Shown in pieces: positions 14,303 to 27,600 of a DNA stretch of 64,000 nucleotides. Position 1 is the first letter of the stretch. Each line of letters begins with the position of its first letter. Both the position numbers and the translations under genes were made by a program. Origin of the DNA: Stictocephala bisonia (lineage: Eukaryota > Arthropoda > Insecta > Hemiptera > Membracidae); NCBI GenBank assembly GCA_035578905.1, contig JAQJVL010000292.1, forward strand, positions 935,501 through 999,500. The letters are read 5' to 3'. The notes under the pieces were generated by a model. It had not been told where the DNA came from, made no database searches, and saw only the letters and a list, made by a program, of their open reading frames with translations.

Positions 14303-14802
14303 NNNNNNNNNNNNNNNNNNNNNNNNNNNNNNNNNNNNNNNNNNNNNNNNNNNNNNNNNNNNNNNNNNNNNNNNNNNNNNNNNNNNNNNNNNNNNNNNNN
14401 NNNNNNNNNNNNNNNNNNNNNNNNNNNNNNNNNNNNNNNNNNNNNNNNNNNNNNNNNNNNNNNNNNNNNNNNNNNNNNNNNNNNNNNNNNNNNNNNNNNN
14501 NNNNNNNNNNNNNNNNNNNNNNNNNNNNNNNNNNNNNNNNNNNNNNNNNNNNNNNNNNNNNNNNNNNNNNNNNNNNNNNNNNNNNNNNNNNNNNNNNNNN
14601 NNNNNNNNNNNNNNNNNNNNNNNNNNNNNNNNNNNNNNNNNNNNNNNNNNNNNNNNNNNNNNNNNNNNNNNNNNNNNNNNNNNNNNNNNNNNNNNNNNNN
14701 NNNNNNNNNNNNNNNNNNNNNNNNNNNNNNNNNNNNNNNNNNNNNNNNNNNNNNNNNNNNNNNNNNNNNNNNNNNNNNNNNNNNNNNNNNNNNNNNNNNN
14801 NN
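14303..14802. other. Assembly gap of 500 N
   Basis: Exactly 500 unknown bases, a conventional placeholder length, so the true size is probably unknown. Reading frames drawn through it are meaningless. Confidence 0.99.
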
Positions 14803-14924
14803 GAAAAAGTCTGATAATTTGGTGGGTATTAGGCTGTCATAAGTTGAGCCGTCAAAATTTTTGGTGGGAAACCACAAATTATTCTTATTAGCACCCATAT
14901 GGACCACTTAAAACAATAAAATCT

Positions 14925-15660
14925 TCTAGCCCATTTAATGCTTGGCTCTGTGGAATGAACCTGATGCCATCATTAAGCCTGGTGGTATAGGACTACCAGT
15001 GTGATTTATTAAAATTCCATCTAGGCCTTGGAAAAGATCGAATTATGGGAATTCGGATTCAAAATGAAACCAGTACTGCCCTATGTTGACAGTGGTGAAA
15101 AGCACCAAGAACTTTCCTAATTGGTTTTGGGCTTGATGATCGTTCACATGAGCAAAATTTTAAGTTGGTGGAGTAACCACGAAGCCAACGAGTTGAATAA
15201 AACGTGGCTGAATCTTTAGCATCAAAGATCAGGAAAACGTTATTCATTTCAGCCCAGTCATCAAGCTTTCTGCCATTCTCATTGTCGGTGTTATAGCCCC
15301 ATTGGCTATGGTGGCTGATAAAGTACCTCACATAGAGGACGACAGGGTGTTCAAGAATTGGCAAAATCCTATCGCCAAGTCGATGGATGTTGAGAGGCTT
15401 ATTAACTTCAACAATTGTAGTTTCTAACACTTGGATTGCCAAGACAAAGATTTCACTATCAGAGCTTTTATGTGTAATTGACACATTGTCCATGTCATTA
15501 TTTACGTAAGTTGCAAAACCATATAACCTATGCCAAATGAAATCAACAAATCTGTATCAAGGAATATTGACTCGTGAACTATTATTGTCTTCTTGAAGTG
15601 CAAGGATATCTACATTGTTTTCTAGAAGGGCCCTTTTGTGATCAACATCAGACCTCTAGC
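14925..15660 (-). pseudogene. LINE endonuclease domain relic (Jockey-like)
   Basis: An apurinic-type endonuclease/exonuclease/phosphatase domain of a non-LTR retrotransposon, which nicks target DNA before reverse transcription. The open part (15493-15059) contains ILPILEHPVV, then SHHSQWGYNTDNENGRKLDDW, the usual block after the GDFN motif, and then the FYSTRWLRGYSTN block. The GDF of GDFNSHH is disrupted. Upstream (about 15660-15500), NVDILALQE gives the catalytic-Glu block in another frame. Downstream (to about 14925), RSFPRPRWNFNK and DGIRFIP continue the domain. There is no ORF1 or RT attached, and several stops and shifts are present. Confidence 0.8.
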
Positions 15661-16449
15661 TAAACAATTAAAACATCCTTAGATGCATTAAAATTGCCAT
15701 TATTTTGAAACAAGATATTGTATCAGGCTGATAGTGATGCAGTATTTTTTTATAAAAACTATACTTACAATATATGGAAACATAAACAAAGTTTAAATCA
15801 GTTAAGTAGCATCTATTAAAAAAATAATTTGTGGGATAAAAAATTGTGGCTAATAGAGTAAATGTAATAAAGCAGGGTTTTCCAAGGAAAAAATTTGTTT
15901 CTCTTTAATTTAAATTTTCCACTTGTTTTGATCTAACACACTACATCCTGTGTATTTTATGGTTATGTAAGGCTACCTTTGACGAGTAAAACTACAATAG
16001 TTGATACATTTTATTAACATTTGACAGCCTACTAATAAAATAAAAATTACACACCAGCCAGTATTTAAGATCGGTTCATTCATGGTCAAGCTTGTTTATA
16101 TTACAGTACATTACACCTTTCCGTAGGTCCACCGACTCCTCTCTGCATTAACGGTACGTTACCTAGTACAATACACTTGCACACTAATTGATTAACACAG
16201 ACGAGATTAACACAATATTATAGTTAGGTTATGCCCCTACATAATTTTTAATTTTATTAACATTAAAACCAATTTCTTCTGATAAAAAAAATTTTCTCTG
16301 AGGCCCCAAAGCGGCTGCTTCATTCGCCTAGTGCTTAATCCAGCAATGTCAGTTAAGAAGGAATAAGTAAGAATTATCCAAAGAGGACAAGAAGAAAAAG
16401 CTATTTGGTGGTCTATTATCAGAGTAGCTAGGAAATGCCCACTCAAATG

Positions 16450-17115
16450 TTTTGACTCTACAATATGAGTATTATAAAATCTAATACTCTAACCTCTGAA
16501 CGAGCCCGCAGCATGTTCCTCAATTAAGTGGGTATACCAGATAGCAGAATCTTGTGGACTAAACAAGCTACTTCCAAACTAAATACATGCTTTATTGGAA
16601 GTGATTTTGCTTTTTCTCGAGCTTGACTGACATGGTCATATTTCCTGAGACCATGCACAAACCTAATGGCTGAGTTTTGCAGTCTTTGGAAGTGAGACAG
16701 TATTGTCAAGGGATAACCTACTTCCGAAGACTGGAAGCGCATACAAATTGCAGGGAAAATAATACTATTGACTATTTGTAGCTTAGGTTGCTCTTGGAGC
16801 AACCCCCTAAGCCTAAATAACATGCTCAACCTGCATATTGTGCTGCGGGTCACATTTCTAATATGAAAGGTAAAGATTAATGTGTGTCAAAGGTTCCCCA
16901 ACCAAAGACACATACAGTGAATCATACTTCATGATATTCTTTACTGCAGGAGGTTGGAAACGAACAATAGAGCATTTATTAGGATTTAATTTAAGACCGT
17001 GGTTATCCACCTAAATCTTGACTTCCAACTGTTCCACATTCATTTGCTGAACAGACACGGCTACATTGGAAGGATGGTATGATAGTACCAGCTGAGTATC
17101 GTCTGCATACGAGTA
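16450..17115 (-). pseudogene. LINE reverse transcriptase C-terminal relic
   Basis: The reverse transcriptase active-site motif YADD is encoded at 17109-17098 and continues as TQLVLSYHP. It is followed by the NHGLKLNPNKCSIVRF block (about 17000-16960) and the thumb region (16853-16524) with LQNSAIRFVHGLRKYDHVS. Frames change between blocks and stops interrupt. It lies upstream, in minus-strand order, of the endonuclease relic at 14.9-15.7 kb. An intact LINE has the endonuclease first, so these are two separate or rearranged insertions. Confidence 0.78.
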
Positions 17116-17119
17116 CAGA

Positions 17120-20085
17120 GAACAATAAGTTAGTACAGATTCAAGATCTGCTGTGTATAGAAGAAACACTCTGTCTTACACAAGAGAATTTTGGATATGG
17201 AGCAACCGATCCAATACAATTCGTGCATACCTTCTATAAAGGGTTTTCTGACATTAAATTCTCTGATTTAAAGGAAAAATAAAAATGATCAGCAGTCGGC
17301 TTGTATGTTACTTAAGATGTGAAACTAAGACCTTAAGTTATCTGTAGGCATGTTTAAAAATAAAAAAAATATATCTTAGAACCTCATTATAACAGAATAA
17401 TATGGGCTGAAAGTTGTCTGTTTTTATAATCAACGCTTTATATAGGGGTGAATGAATACAAAATAGTTAAATCCTCACTTGGATATGAAAACGTGTTGTT
17501 TACTATTTACAAAATATAAAAGAAAATGTGGTAGACAGACAAATTGCTAAAAGAACATCAATGCCCGGTCAATGTAACGCACTACTCCCTCCAATCCATC
17601 TCTTATACCCTCCCTCCTTGCAGTCTTGGGAGGTAGGTTGTGAGATTCCTTGTTGACCTTGGATAGGCGAATGGCAATTATACTGAGGCGAATGGAGTGA
17701 AAATTTATGAGAACCTCCGCTGACACAAGCATGTTGGAATAGGCTATGCCTTCTGCTTGATCACAGTTTACTAATATTAATAGCAAATATAATCTTTTAC
17801 ATTGATTCTCATCTGAAATTATAATTGCAGTTTCATTTAAAACAAGTCCAAACACTGCGTAATTTTGATAGTTTGAACATTTAACAATGTCCATTACTCT
17901 TGTGTTTAGACTTATTTTACATTAAATATTAAGTATAATTGCATGCCACAAAAAAATTTGTTACTTTAAATGTTGTGCTCATGTAGTCTGTCAGTGTGTG
18001 TCACCACAATTCAATTCAAATTTAGCGCTTAGTCTACTAGAGAGAGGTTCTACAGTAATTTCTGAATACTCAAGTTCTCTGCTTGATAAGGGGCAAATAA
18101 TGTTATTAAAACTAAAATGTGAAACCTATGGTAATAAAACATTTTATTAGGAATAAGTAGTAAATATATAAAACCAAATTAAATGTACAATGTCAATACA
18201 CATAAGTATAATGGACGAAGTATTTAGGACTAAAATAGATAGTGAATACACAAACATGGTTGTACAGTAAACTGAAAAACAATACACAAGTTCTCACTGA
18301 ACATTTTTGGTAGACATAATCTTTTTTATTACAATCACATTAATGTTTTAAGTTATTAATTAACTAATTCCACCCAAAGGGAACAAAACACAGCCTATAT
18401 AGGTAATATTGGTACAGGTTTGACTATCAAACTAAACAGGAAATAATAAACTACAAAACTGTATAACAAAGTAAGTGGTTAAGAGATAGTAAACTTTGCT
18501 CACACAAAAACATACCTCCATGAATATACAAATAAGATAATTATATATAAAAGCAATAAAAAGTGCATTTGAACTAAGTGACCTCTGAACACATTTAATC
18601 ATGTTTACTTCTTTGTTAGTGTGAAAATCAGTCTTGAATAAAAGTGCCAACAAAAAATAATACATTTTTTTAAACTGAATTGTTTAGCACAATGAAATAT
18701 GAAGTGTTACATTCAAAATAATCTGCAATTAACAGTATTTCTATTACTTTCAGAATGAATTATTCATAATTTAGCACAATAGTCATATATAAATGGTAAT
18801 CACTCTTTTAATAATATATCAGCTAAAAGCTACACCATAATTTCACAGTTTAGTTTATTGCAAATTTAACTGGTGAGTGCAATAATAACAGTAACCTTTT
18901 TATTTTAATAACTGACAAAACGCTAACCAGTTACCATAACAATCTCTGACGTACTGTGAAGGTATTGCTGGGGGTCGTAAAGCTGTGCTCATGACCTTGA
19001 CATGGTGGGATGAGGAACAGTAAAAAAAATTGATTGATTGATTTTAAATTGATTAAAAAAATATACATATATATAACATGAAAAAGTACAATAAACGTAT
19101 AATTGTTTTGCTTAGACTATCGGTTTGTTTGCAGGTCAAGAGTTCTTAGACAGGAATGTACTTGAAATTATACTACTAAATAAATCAACAGATGAATAAA
19201 TGTATGTTATTAGTAAAAATGGACATATTAAAATTAAATCATAATTTTAAATTAAAGAGACATAAAGAGAATATATACTGCAATTTTAATTAACTTCACA
19301 AAAACATTCGAGAAAACCAAACAATTTATGAAGAATAGAAGGAAATAAATACAATTTTACTATTTAAAAATCAAGCAAAGCATTTCTAAAAAAAACTTAA
19401 CATTACCGCTAAGTCAATTTGATTGGCAGCAAAGAACAGCTGATTAATAAACAAAATTGAAGCAAAATAAATACTTAACAATACAGCCTGAAAGGTTATT
19501 TTTGTAAACAATTTCAATTGATTATGAATCACGATTTAAAAACAAAAAAGTACTAACCAAAAAAAATTATTCTTATTAAAGATAAAAATCAGGATTCACT
19601 CACCAACATCGGTATCCAGTATTCTATTTTTTACTCAGTGGGACAGTCTTAATTTTAGAACATGGTTAGTATAACTATAAACAAAGATTGCATGCACAGC
19701 CATACGCCCCCCTTATATAAGTAGGGAACACACAGTCAGATTATTTTTTTAAATTTTTATTTTAGCTTTTAAAAAAATATTATGCAGGTGAGGAATAAAT
19801 AAGTTACTTTTCTAGTTGGATAAGAGACAAACGCAACAAAATATACACCTTACAGAATGGTGTTTACAAAAGAATTGTGTTTATCTTTTCTTTATCCGAC
19901 TGAAAGCTCCTAAATTTATTACGGTTTGATAATTTAACTTCAAGTTATATGTATGAAATAAGCAATGGTTACTTGAACAAGATAATTTTTCCGTATAAGG
20001 AGCATTACCAAACCACAAGAAAACCTAAAATTTGTTAAAAGCACACATATCCTTAGATTAACTTAAAACACAGCAAATTTATTAA

Positions 20086-20140
<55 letters not shown>

Positions 20141-21377
20141 TACACTAAATTACTGATTTTTACAATTAACATATATCATACTGATTCACAAGTCTTAGAA
20201 ATTAGTCTTTTTTAACATATCTGAGTCTTGAATAATTTCAGATTAAACAACCAACTGCTTCATAAATATCTATTGGAATGTTGTATTGTGCAATTCAACA
20301 TATTGAGTAATAGCTACATATAACAAAAAATATGAGGAAGTAAGCTACCTAAAGCAACTATTTCTATTAAAATAAAATACTGCACAAATTAATGATAAAA
20401 GTAATTTCAAAACTAATTTTTATTACACCTTCATTTATTCTACTCCAAAGATGAATGTAATTTTAGAAACACATCCTTAACAACTATGACTAGTTATGAT
20501 GATGAATTCTGGGTAATTTTTAGATGGTGAAATTCCTTCAATCCAACACCCCAAATTATTTCAGCACTAAATAAATACTCCAGTACAACTAAAAGAAAAA
20601 ATAAAATTATGAGAAAAACAAAAATTGTAACATTTAAAAATCACCTGTAAAACTTTAAATCATGACTTTTGTCTTTCTTCTGTTAGACATGGTGTATTTG
20701 TATTGAGGGGAGGCCATTAGCTTTGGTTGAATTTGACATTATCTTAGCAATGCACTGGATTGCTATCATTATTTCATATTTTGCCATTTAAGTCCACCTT
20801 GTGTGACATTATGGCTGGTAGACATTTGTATTTGTAAAGAAAACTTAAAGATCAACTCATATTCTAATTTGTTTAAGATGACGTTATTTGAACAGAAAAA
20901 ATGATATCCTACGAATTGTAATATGATCAATTCTAATTTAAGAGCACACTTTCTGTACTGTATTTCCAATAATGTATTTTTTTCTACAGTGCCCTTTTTA
21001 AATGTTACATTATTAGATATTATTTGTAACTATTTTAAACTTCCCAAATAACTTAAAACACGTTTTACCATCATATTTTGTTTAGTTGTAACTTTTATAT
21101 ATTTTTATTAAGATTGATCATATAATCTACTCAGGAATATTTTCTTTTATCTGGTTTGGTTTAAATCCCAGTGTTTCAGATTAAAGGAAGCTCACTATAC
21201 GTTGAACTCTTAATCTGCAATGTTTGAAAGTGATTTTAATCCACATACCTTGAAAGTGCAGATCTAAATAAATCATGATTTTAAGTTTCATTGTTATGTT
21301 GCTTATACCAAATGAAAAATATAAAAACACATCATGTGCTTGAATATGATATTGCTAATGCTATGACTTGGCTGGAA
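17120..21377. other. Non-coding AT-rich spacer downstream of the tetraspanin
   Basis: No gene-like stretch is supported. It holds a pure (AT)n microsatellite at about 20092-20137 and otherwise unremarkable AT-rich sequence. Confidence 0.5.
20092..20137. repeat. (AT)n microsatellite
   Basis: About 23 uninterrupted AT units inside the AT-rich spacer. It is likely to be length-polymorphic. Confidence 0.95.
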
Positions 21378-21383
21378 TTTTAT
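21378..21383 (-). terminator. Candidate poly(A) signal of the tetraspanin
   Basis: AATAAA on the minus strand, about 207 bases past the tetraspanin stop codon. It is the first perfect hexamer I noticed downstream, but AT-rich DNA makes chance matches common. Confidence 0.35.
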
Positions 21384-21589
21384 TGGAAATATTTTAATAC
21401 ATCTAACGTCACTAATTGTATAAAGATACAAATGTACAGTCATGCATTTGTCTACAACAATGAGCCCATCTTTTGGTCAAATCATTATATAAAAGTGTCA
21501 CACACGAAATATGTTAAAGTTAACTGCATCTGTATAAAATACTAATTAATATAATTGTTGCCCAGGGTAGATACAATTGCTGTTTTCCA

Positions 21590-21655
21590 TTAGACAGTCT
21601 CATACTCTTTGCGAATGGAGCGAGCAAGGCAGCAAGCAAACACAACGCCAACAAG
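21590..21655 (-). CDS. Tetraspanin terminal coding exon 5
   Basis: 21 codons plus TAA after acceptor TTCCAG|CTT. It encodes the end of TM4 (LVGVVFACCLA) with the usual juxtamembrane Cys-Cys and the short cytosolic tail RSIRKEYETV. It fuses in phase 0 to ...GVALAQ of exon 4. Confidence 0.9.
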   Translation of the reverse strand, partial: LVGVVFACCLARSIRKEYETV

Positions 21656-24600
21656 CTGGAAACATCGTATTCATTTAACATCTTTTCACAGAGTGTGATG
21701 GTAGTTAATACACAATACAATTATGTTGAAGCCATTTTTAAACCTGAGAAGTATCAATACTGTATTATTGATTGTTCATGTTTACATGAGCAGGAGCAGC
21801 CAGCAAAATGTCATTGATATAATCCTAGATCTGCAAGTTAAAACGTTTGTCTGATTATATTTTAAACACAAATTGGACCTTTTCTGTTAATTCACTACCA
21901 CTAATTTTTCCATTACTTCACTACCACTACTTTTTTAACGCAATTACGATTAGGTCAGGTTAGGTGGCTACTAAAGTTGATCACAAACTGGTAAATTCAA
22001 TGATTGACTTAACGCCAAATGCACTCTCCGTGTGTAAGTTCTTGGAAAAGATAAAGCCAGCGATATTGGATTCCTAGCGGATAAGAAATACCACTGAGGA
22101 CATAAAAATGATTAGGAACCAGTTTTTGGAGCAAAAAATATTTATCAAGCTGTAGTGAATTAACGGAAACAATAAAAAAGTTGTAATAGTGAATTAACAG
22201 AAAAGATACCACGAATTTAACGCCAATTTATATTCATGTTCAAAAAACAGGCATTTACCTTAAATTGCAGATTTAAGCTAATTTACTGAACTTATTTATA
22301 ATTATTAAATTGTATTTAGTAACTCCGCAACAACAAAAATGAATGTTTAAGCTATTCCTTCGTTTTCTTCATTTTTTTATTGTAACATCATTTTTTTCAT
22401 CATAAATGAAAATTAATGCCAAAATCTAATCAAGACTGGTATAATACTTTGGAAAGTAAACAGCAACGCTCATTACTTTTTAGAAATAAATATTAAATCT
22501 ATGACCCCAATTGTTATTGTTGTTTTATTGTTCTTGCACAATCTTATTCATCCTTGGAGCCCCAGATTTTTCTGAAAATGTGTCCAAGATGACGGGTCTT
22601 TAGTAAGATGTTAGTATAGAGAATGACATACCAAAAATACTATTTTTGTTAGGTTTCGAAGAAACTTATAAACTTTTTGAAATATTACATTTAATAATGA
22701 AATTTGTTTTAAATTGCTTCTTTCGATCTAAGGAGCAATTTAAAAATAATATTACCCATTAAATTATTAGTAAAAAAATGATGTTTTCTACTTTGAAATG
22801 TAAAATGTGAAGATGAAAAAATATTTTATATGTTCAGTAAACATAACCATTGCATGAATAAATACTGAAACTGCATATTTCTTATATTTTTCTGCTGCAA
22901 ACATGATTGGTAAATACATGATCAAGAACATGAAATATATATTTGATATAAATGAAACTTATATCAAAATCATAAAAATTTGTTACTTAACAAAATTGTT
23001 CAATTCCATCATAGGACCAACACTAGATTTAGAACCACATAAAGTTGTAGTTTCATTTATATAAATCACATTAACAAAAGGAATATACGGCTTTTATTTT
23101 CTTTAATATTAATTAATGATATAAAATTAACTAATACTAAAGCTTCTAGTACATTCTAGTGCTTACCTTTATTATTTCTTCCTTTAATCATGATTATGTT
23201 TGACCTAAATTCAAATTATAGTGGATGCTGAGTTAAAAAAATATGATAGTGATACATTAGTCGTAAATTATATTTTAAAATAATAATCCATAAAACTTGA
23301 CATTCATTATAGTTTTGTATACTTATATGCAATAATTGTATACATTAGTGTATGTATGTGCTTGTTATAGTGTTAAAATCGTTATTGCCAAATCAAATTT
23401 TTGTAACATGCTCTTATTACTAAATGTTTATTTTACAATTTTATGGTGTTTCAATTGAATAAATTTGATTAATACTGTCTGAAAAGGTTTTTCTTTGTAA
23501 AATCACTGTTCCAAAAACTTTCAATTTTATATTAATAATTTTAAAATGATTAAATATTGATTATATATTATGATTCAATAACAAGTGACTGAATTGAGGG
23601 ATTCAACCACTTATATTTTTAAATGCCATCTCTGGGGTCAGTTACTTGCAATACACCAATGGTTTATTAATCCAAGCTGTAGTTGCAAGTTAACAAGTGC
23701 AAGTTAGTTGCAAGGCTGGAGGGAACAAGGTCAGGGACCACAGCATGTTCTATTGAACTCAGAGTTGGCACTGACTAAAAAATGTATATATAAACACCAT
23801 ATGGTTTGGAAATGCTTAGTGTCCTATTTAGTCACAAGGGCAAAAACTTAAAAAATCAACTGACCTGAGCCAGAGCAACCCCGAGCCCGAAGCCGCCTAC
23901 CAAATCAGTATTCTTCTTGAGAAGGTCCTTAAGAACTTCCAGGCAGCCATTATTGTTAGCAAAGTCAGAAGTGCAAGGTTCTTCAACAGGATTGTTGGGG
24001 CAGCAGGAATATGGTATTGTACCATTGGAGTACACCTTCTCCCAATCTTTAACTGACTCTGTTCCGCAGCACTTAAGCTGTAGACATTTACATTACGTTA
24101 AATAAAATGTAAAAGATAAGTTAATCATTTTTAAAATGTTGCCTTTGGTAGACAAATAAAATGAGGTACTCAGGTTGTCGGCACTGGTGGCGCAGTGCTG
24201 TAACCCAGCTACTTGGGAACAAAGTGTACAGGAGATCTATGTTCAGTCCCTTAATACCGACATGGCATTCGCTCAATATTCTATGATACCGACATTACTA
24301 GAAAAGTCTATGGTATCCATGTTGGATGATAGTCAAGGTTCAGATGTTGTGTAGGTAACTGAGTATCAGGCTTGTTAGGTAGCTAAAAATCAGACCAATA
24401 CTACGTGGTTCGGATTTCATGTAAAGCTTAGGTCCCTTAGTTGCCCTGGCTATTGGGCTATTAATAGATGGTACTTTCTGAAGAACAGTCGACCTTAGTA
24501 ACAATGACTACACTCATTCCTCCCTTATATTCACCCATATCTTGACGATCAGCATCTTAACCCATTGGCCTTCGAGTTATTTTGCACTGCGCAGTCTGCT

Positions 24601-27600
24601 ATTCTAGCAATTAAAATCAAGGAAAATGTAAGCTTTTGGGAAAAAATTCATGAAAAATACAATTTTCAAGCTAGAGCAAAATTGTTATATTTTTATTTTC
24701 ACAATAAAACACGCTTCAAAACTATATAGTTTATAAGTACCTAAAAATTATTATAACATAATAATATAATAAACAAAAATGTTTTAAAAATAAATGTTGA
24801 AAGCAAGTTAATATATTTGTTAGTAAACAATTACAAATCATTACTGAGTTGCTGTAGGTTTGTTGAAAATTTAATTCCCTACAAGAAAATATTTTTTAAA
24901 CATCACCAAACAGTTTTTTTCCAAACCTATGTAAAATTCGTCATTTTGAATTTTGCCAAAAATACAAAACAATGTTTACCTCTAACTACAGGAAGATAAA
25001 ACTTGACTGGGAGTTCAATTTATAATACATTTATATTAAAAATATATAGAATTTAACCCTTTTAAGGCCAACACATTTTTCGGGTAATGTGTGTTAAAGG
25101 CCAACTTTAAAATGAGCTCTTGTGCCTTGAAGGCCAAACCATTTTTCACATTTAGAGCAATGTTTTAGTTAAAAATTCATAGTTCTCTTATTTCTTATCA
25201 CAAATGAAGACATTTTACATCAGTATCTTTGTCATGAAATATCCTGTTAGGAATAGAATACTGTTTTGCGGCAATTTAAAAAAGTTTTTTAAAGAAAATA
25301 AGTCTATTTAAATTAACAAAAAAATGTAAAACATTTTATCTTTTTAGTTTTATCACATATAATAAATATTAAAGGTCATTTTACTTCATATAATTACATA
25401 TTATCATAAAATAAATTTAATTACTAGCGAATTGCAACAAATTTTATATGGCTACCTTTAATAGAAGTGAAGTTATAGCAAGTCGACACTACGTTGAATT
25501 TTCCTTAAGTTCAAGAAAGATTCTAGTACACTATCCTCAGAATAATTCATCATCAATATTATCGTCTGAATCACTATTGTCAACAAGCTGTACAACTCCA
25601 AAGTTATTTGATTCATTGTTAACAAACGAATTGAAGTTGTTTATCAACGTGTCTTCACCAACAGAGGAATTGCTACGTCGTCTTTTACTCATATTTAAAC
25701 TATCAATAACTATTTAATACACAATAATATTTACACTATCCAATATTCACTAAAACATACTTCACTATAAACAATAATAGCTTTAAAAACCACTCTAAAA
25801 CGAAATCACTACACAAGAACGCAGATGACAACAAATGTCACTGTCACTGACCACTGAGCCACCAGCTGTTGACTCACTGTCAAAAATACCTAAGATGTTC
25901 AAACAAAATATTACAAGTCAACTTTTTCGTGTTTCATGTAGCTACTACGTTCAGCTACACAGACCTGTATTTTCACGGCTTTTGGAATTATAGCAAGCCA
26001 GCAAATTAAAAAACAGCTGACAGGTGCCTATTACGGCCGTTGGCCACGGATGCAAGTTTGACCACCGACTGTTAAGGGAGATATAATCACGGAAGTCTAT
26101 TACAGCTGTTGGCCTTAAAAGGGTTAAGTATTTGAAAATTATAACACAAACTTTATACTATACAAACATAATAAAAATAGAAATTTGCAATAGTAGTGAT
26201 CCTTTAGTCATGGTCCCACCATAACTAATAACAAAACACTCACACTTGTCTGCTTATGTTTACAATCTCAAAATGAAAGCTAAATTTGATTGTAAAACAA
26301 ACCAGCTGATTGTTACAAAGCTGACAAGGAAAAGAAAGCAAGGTTATTATTGTCATACACATCGCTATTTAGCTTGCAAAGCAAACAAAGTAGTTTGGTG
26401 CGCAGCATTGCCGATATGCAATGTATTTTTAGGTTATAAAGGATCAAGTGGTAGCCCACCCATATATATACTTTTTTACAGTATTTCGGTCTTCACTGAT
26501 TGTTTTTATTAATATTTTTAACCATTTGATGCAATAGTTTATTAAAAAATAAAAAAATTAAAAGGTATTGTTACCATCACGGAACAGTTCTGTGATAGCT
26601 ATTTTGAGCCCAGATCGGCCGTTACGGAACGGTTCTGTGAAAATACGCCAATGAGTTAGTAATGAATAATTTTTGTAGTACTTTTTTGTCACTGTATACT
26701 TATGTAGTACTAAAGTTACTCAGAACCTTTAGTATCTTCTTCTTGAATAAATTATAAATGTCAGTGTCAGATTTTGAATGTTCTTTCCTAGTTTCTCACT
26801 AATTAAGGACATATTGAAATAGCAGAAAATAAACTGTTGAGCATCAACAACATTGAACATATTAGATGCTACAGAACATGACAGTTCTTCCAGTGATGAT
26901 AGATAGTTTAATAAGAGAACCATCGATAGTAATTTGGAAATGTTCTTTAAACATTATGGGTTATGTTTATTCAGAGGGCGAAATAGATGAACAATCTATT
27001 TCCACTCATTAATTTGAGAGTGGAACAGAAATCTGTAAAACTGGCTAATGATAATAGTTACCAGATGATGCAAGTCTAAATAAAAATATGGAACATTTAA
27101 GCACATGATCTCAAAAGAAGTAAAATAATTGTACGAGCTTAAATAATATTAGGATTGTTTCTAAAAAGATATGTTTACCTATGAGCTAATTCTGAAAGTG
27201 TTTTGACTCATAGAAAAAAATATATCTATGAGTTACATTTGCTGGCTATTATATTGTCCACCTTATGGCCCTTAGTTCACTGATCTGCAAAGTGGAATGG
27301 CTAAGTTAGCAAATACAAAAGCAATTGTAATGTCCATTGCAATAAAACAGGTAAAATTTATTACATATTTAAAAGAAAACCCCGTTATCAAGGGACATCA
27401 ATACTTCATAAGAAAGGGGGGTAAAGAAAGACTTCGTAAATTAGGAATGAAAGCATATGTATTACCTGTTTCACAAATGGATATTTATGGTACCAGTATC
27501 TGAGCCATATATGACAAGGAACTTGTGAGATCTGAACATTTCAGTAACTAACAGACTAGTACTTATCTTATATATGAACAAAAAATATACATGTTGATTG

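Noticed and set aside
14223..14907. Open frames of about 190-222 codons
   Set aside because: They run through the 500-N gap and consist almost entirely of unknown residues.
24557..24590. TTAACCCATTGGCCTTCGAG as a piggyBac terminus
   Set aside because: It is plausible by sequence, but no partner end was found and it starts exactly at the SINE tail.
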